From contig BSQZ01000081.1 of the NCBI GenBank assembly GCA_033239005.1, positions 181,209 to 245,208 on the forward strand: 64,000 nucleotides of DNA, written 5' to 3'. Below, in pieces: positions 63,336 to 64,000 of the stretch. The stretch comes from Lamellibrachia satsuma. Lineage: Eukaryota; Annelida; Polychaeta; Sabellida; Siboglinidae. How positions within the stretch are numbered: position 1 is the stretch's first letter; every line of letters starts with the position of its first letter. The notes under the pieces were generated by a model. It worked only from the letters and a program-made list of their open reading frames with translations, ran no database searches and had not been told where the DNA came from. Both the position numbers and the translations under genes were made by a program.

Positions 63336-63611
63336 GGTAAACTTTCAGTTAAATACTAGGTGACTACATCTGCTGAGTGGCAGGCAATTACATACTGTGT
63401 CATGCAGTCTTAGTAAAGTAACTGCATGTAGTGAACTACATAAATACAATGCTATTGAGTCACTGTCGACTTGTGCAGCTGTGTTGCTATTGTTTATAAT
63501 TTATAATGGGTAGTTTGAGTATTTAGACATACCTGATGTCTACCAATTAATACATTGTATTGATTAGTATATTTAGCAGTGTTTGTTTCGTAGTTTCACT
63601 AATCATCATTG

Positions 63612-63678
63612 ATGGACAATTATGTGGAAGACAAGTTGACCGAATGGGGAATGCAGCACATGATTGAAACATTCAGGG
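63612..63678 (+). CDS. First coding exon of a probable SAM-domain-like protein
   Basis: From ATG at 63,612 the exon reads MDNYVEDKLTEWGMQHMIET then FRG and reaches a perfect GTAAGT donor (22 codons plus one base, phase 1). The pattern (V...L..WGM...I..F.G) is that of the first two helices of a SAM domain, as found at the start of several invertebrate proteins. The rest of the domain should lie in the next exon, which is outside the window or not recognised. Partial gene. Confidence 0.5.
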
Positions 63679-63909
63679 GTAAGTCTGAGTATCAACTTTG
63701 TTGTTCAAATCCACTGTTCTATAGTCACCAGTCTGGCTCTCTGACACTCCTCAATGGAGTACACATCTTTGTCTTCATAGCATATGCCACATCCATAATC
63801 AAAAACATTGCTAACTTAGTAATTATAAATGCATATATAAATAAATTTACACATAATGTACTGGAATGTCTTCATGCTTCAACATATTATACTTCCTTGC
63901 TTATTCCAG

Positions 63910-64000
63910 CGTGGGACATACCTTGCTGCCTACCTAAGAAAGAGAGGAGAGGATTGGCAGAAGTGAGGTGTGACTCGGCAACTTCAAATCCTCGCTCTTT
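63910..64000 (+). CDS. Candidate second exon, runs off the window
   Basis: A good acceptor (cttgcttattccag) is followed by DNA that is open to the window end in the phase left by 63,612-63,678 (AWDIPCCLPKKERRG and so on). The residues do not continue a SAM domain in an obvious way, so this may be a different reading or no exon at all. Confidence 0.2.

Overview
This is eukaryotic DNA, most likely from a marine invertebrate animal (the species cannot be fixed from the window). It shows spliced genes with GT/AG introns, several animal-type non-LTR retrotransposon families, a Ty3/gypsy remnant, a pogo-type DNA transposon, and very many tandem arrays. By my tally, minisatellites and microsatellites fill about a quarter of the window. 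No bacterial-type operon, CRISPR array, rRNA gene or tRNA gene is visible.

The main host gene lies on the minus strand and spans 31,918 down to 4,652. I assembled it by hand from eight exons whose splice sites and reading phases all agree (640 codons plus stop). It encodes a homologue of the Golgi membrane protein GOLM1/GOLM2 (GP73/CASC4) family: a short cytoplasmic N terminus, one signal-anchor membrane segment with the family's hallmark FNYW motif, a coiled coil, a Gln/Pro/Gly tandem-repeat segment, a region rich in N-glycosylation sequons, and a short acidic tail. Its introns are filled with arrays, foldback (MITE-like) elements and retrotransposons. Intron 1 (about 8.7 kb) carries a foldback element into which a CR1-like LINE with a long intact ORF has inserted (about 24,612-27,600). 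In intron 4 the 3' end of exon 4, including its GTGAGT donor, has itself been amplified into a 43-bp minisatellite.

The stretch 32,300-63,250 is accessory DNA. In order it holds: a degenerate Ty3/gypsy element (33,200-35,300, minus); a broken copy of an uncharacterised animal protein family (37,675-40,346, plus) with a 53-bp minisatellite grown inside its coding sequence; 49-bp and 12-bp arrays; a composite TA/TG/TGCG simple repeat next to an RTE-type endonuclease remnant; an 18-bp array with a 90-bp higher-order repeat; 29-bp and 20-bp arrays; a pogo-like transposon (about 51,880-59,916) split by a 48-bp array and by a second, 5'-truncated copy of the same CR1-like LINE; a 43-bp array of nearly 2 kb with an internal 731-bp block duplication; and another decayed LINE.

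At the extreme right (63,612 onward, plus strand) the first coding exon of another gene appears, probably SAM-domain-like, preceded by a dense cluster of CCAAT boxes. I did not find a clearly new molecular system. The most unusual signals are the arrays built from splice-site sequence, the arrays born inside decayed coding sequence, and the nested inverted-repeat structures.
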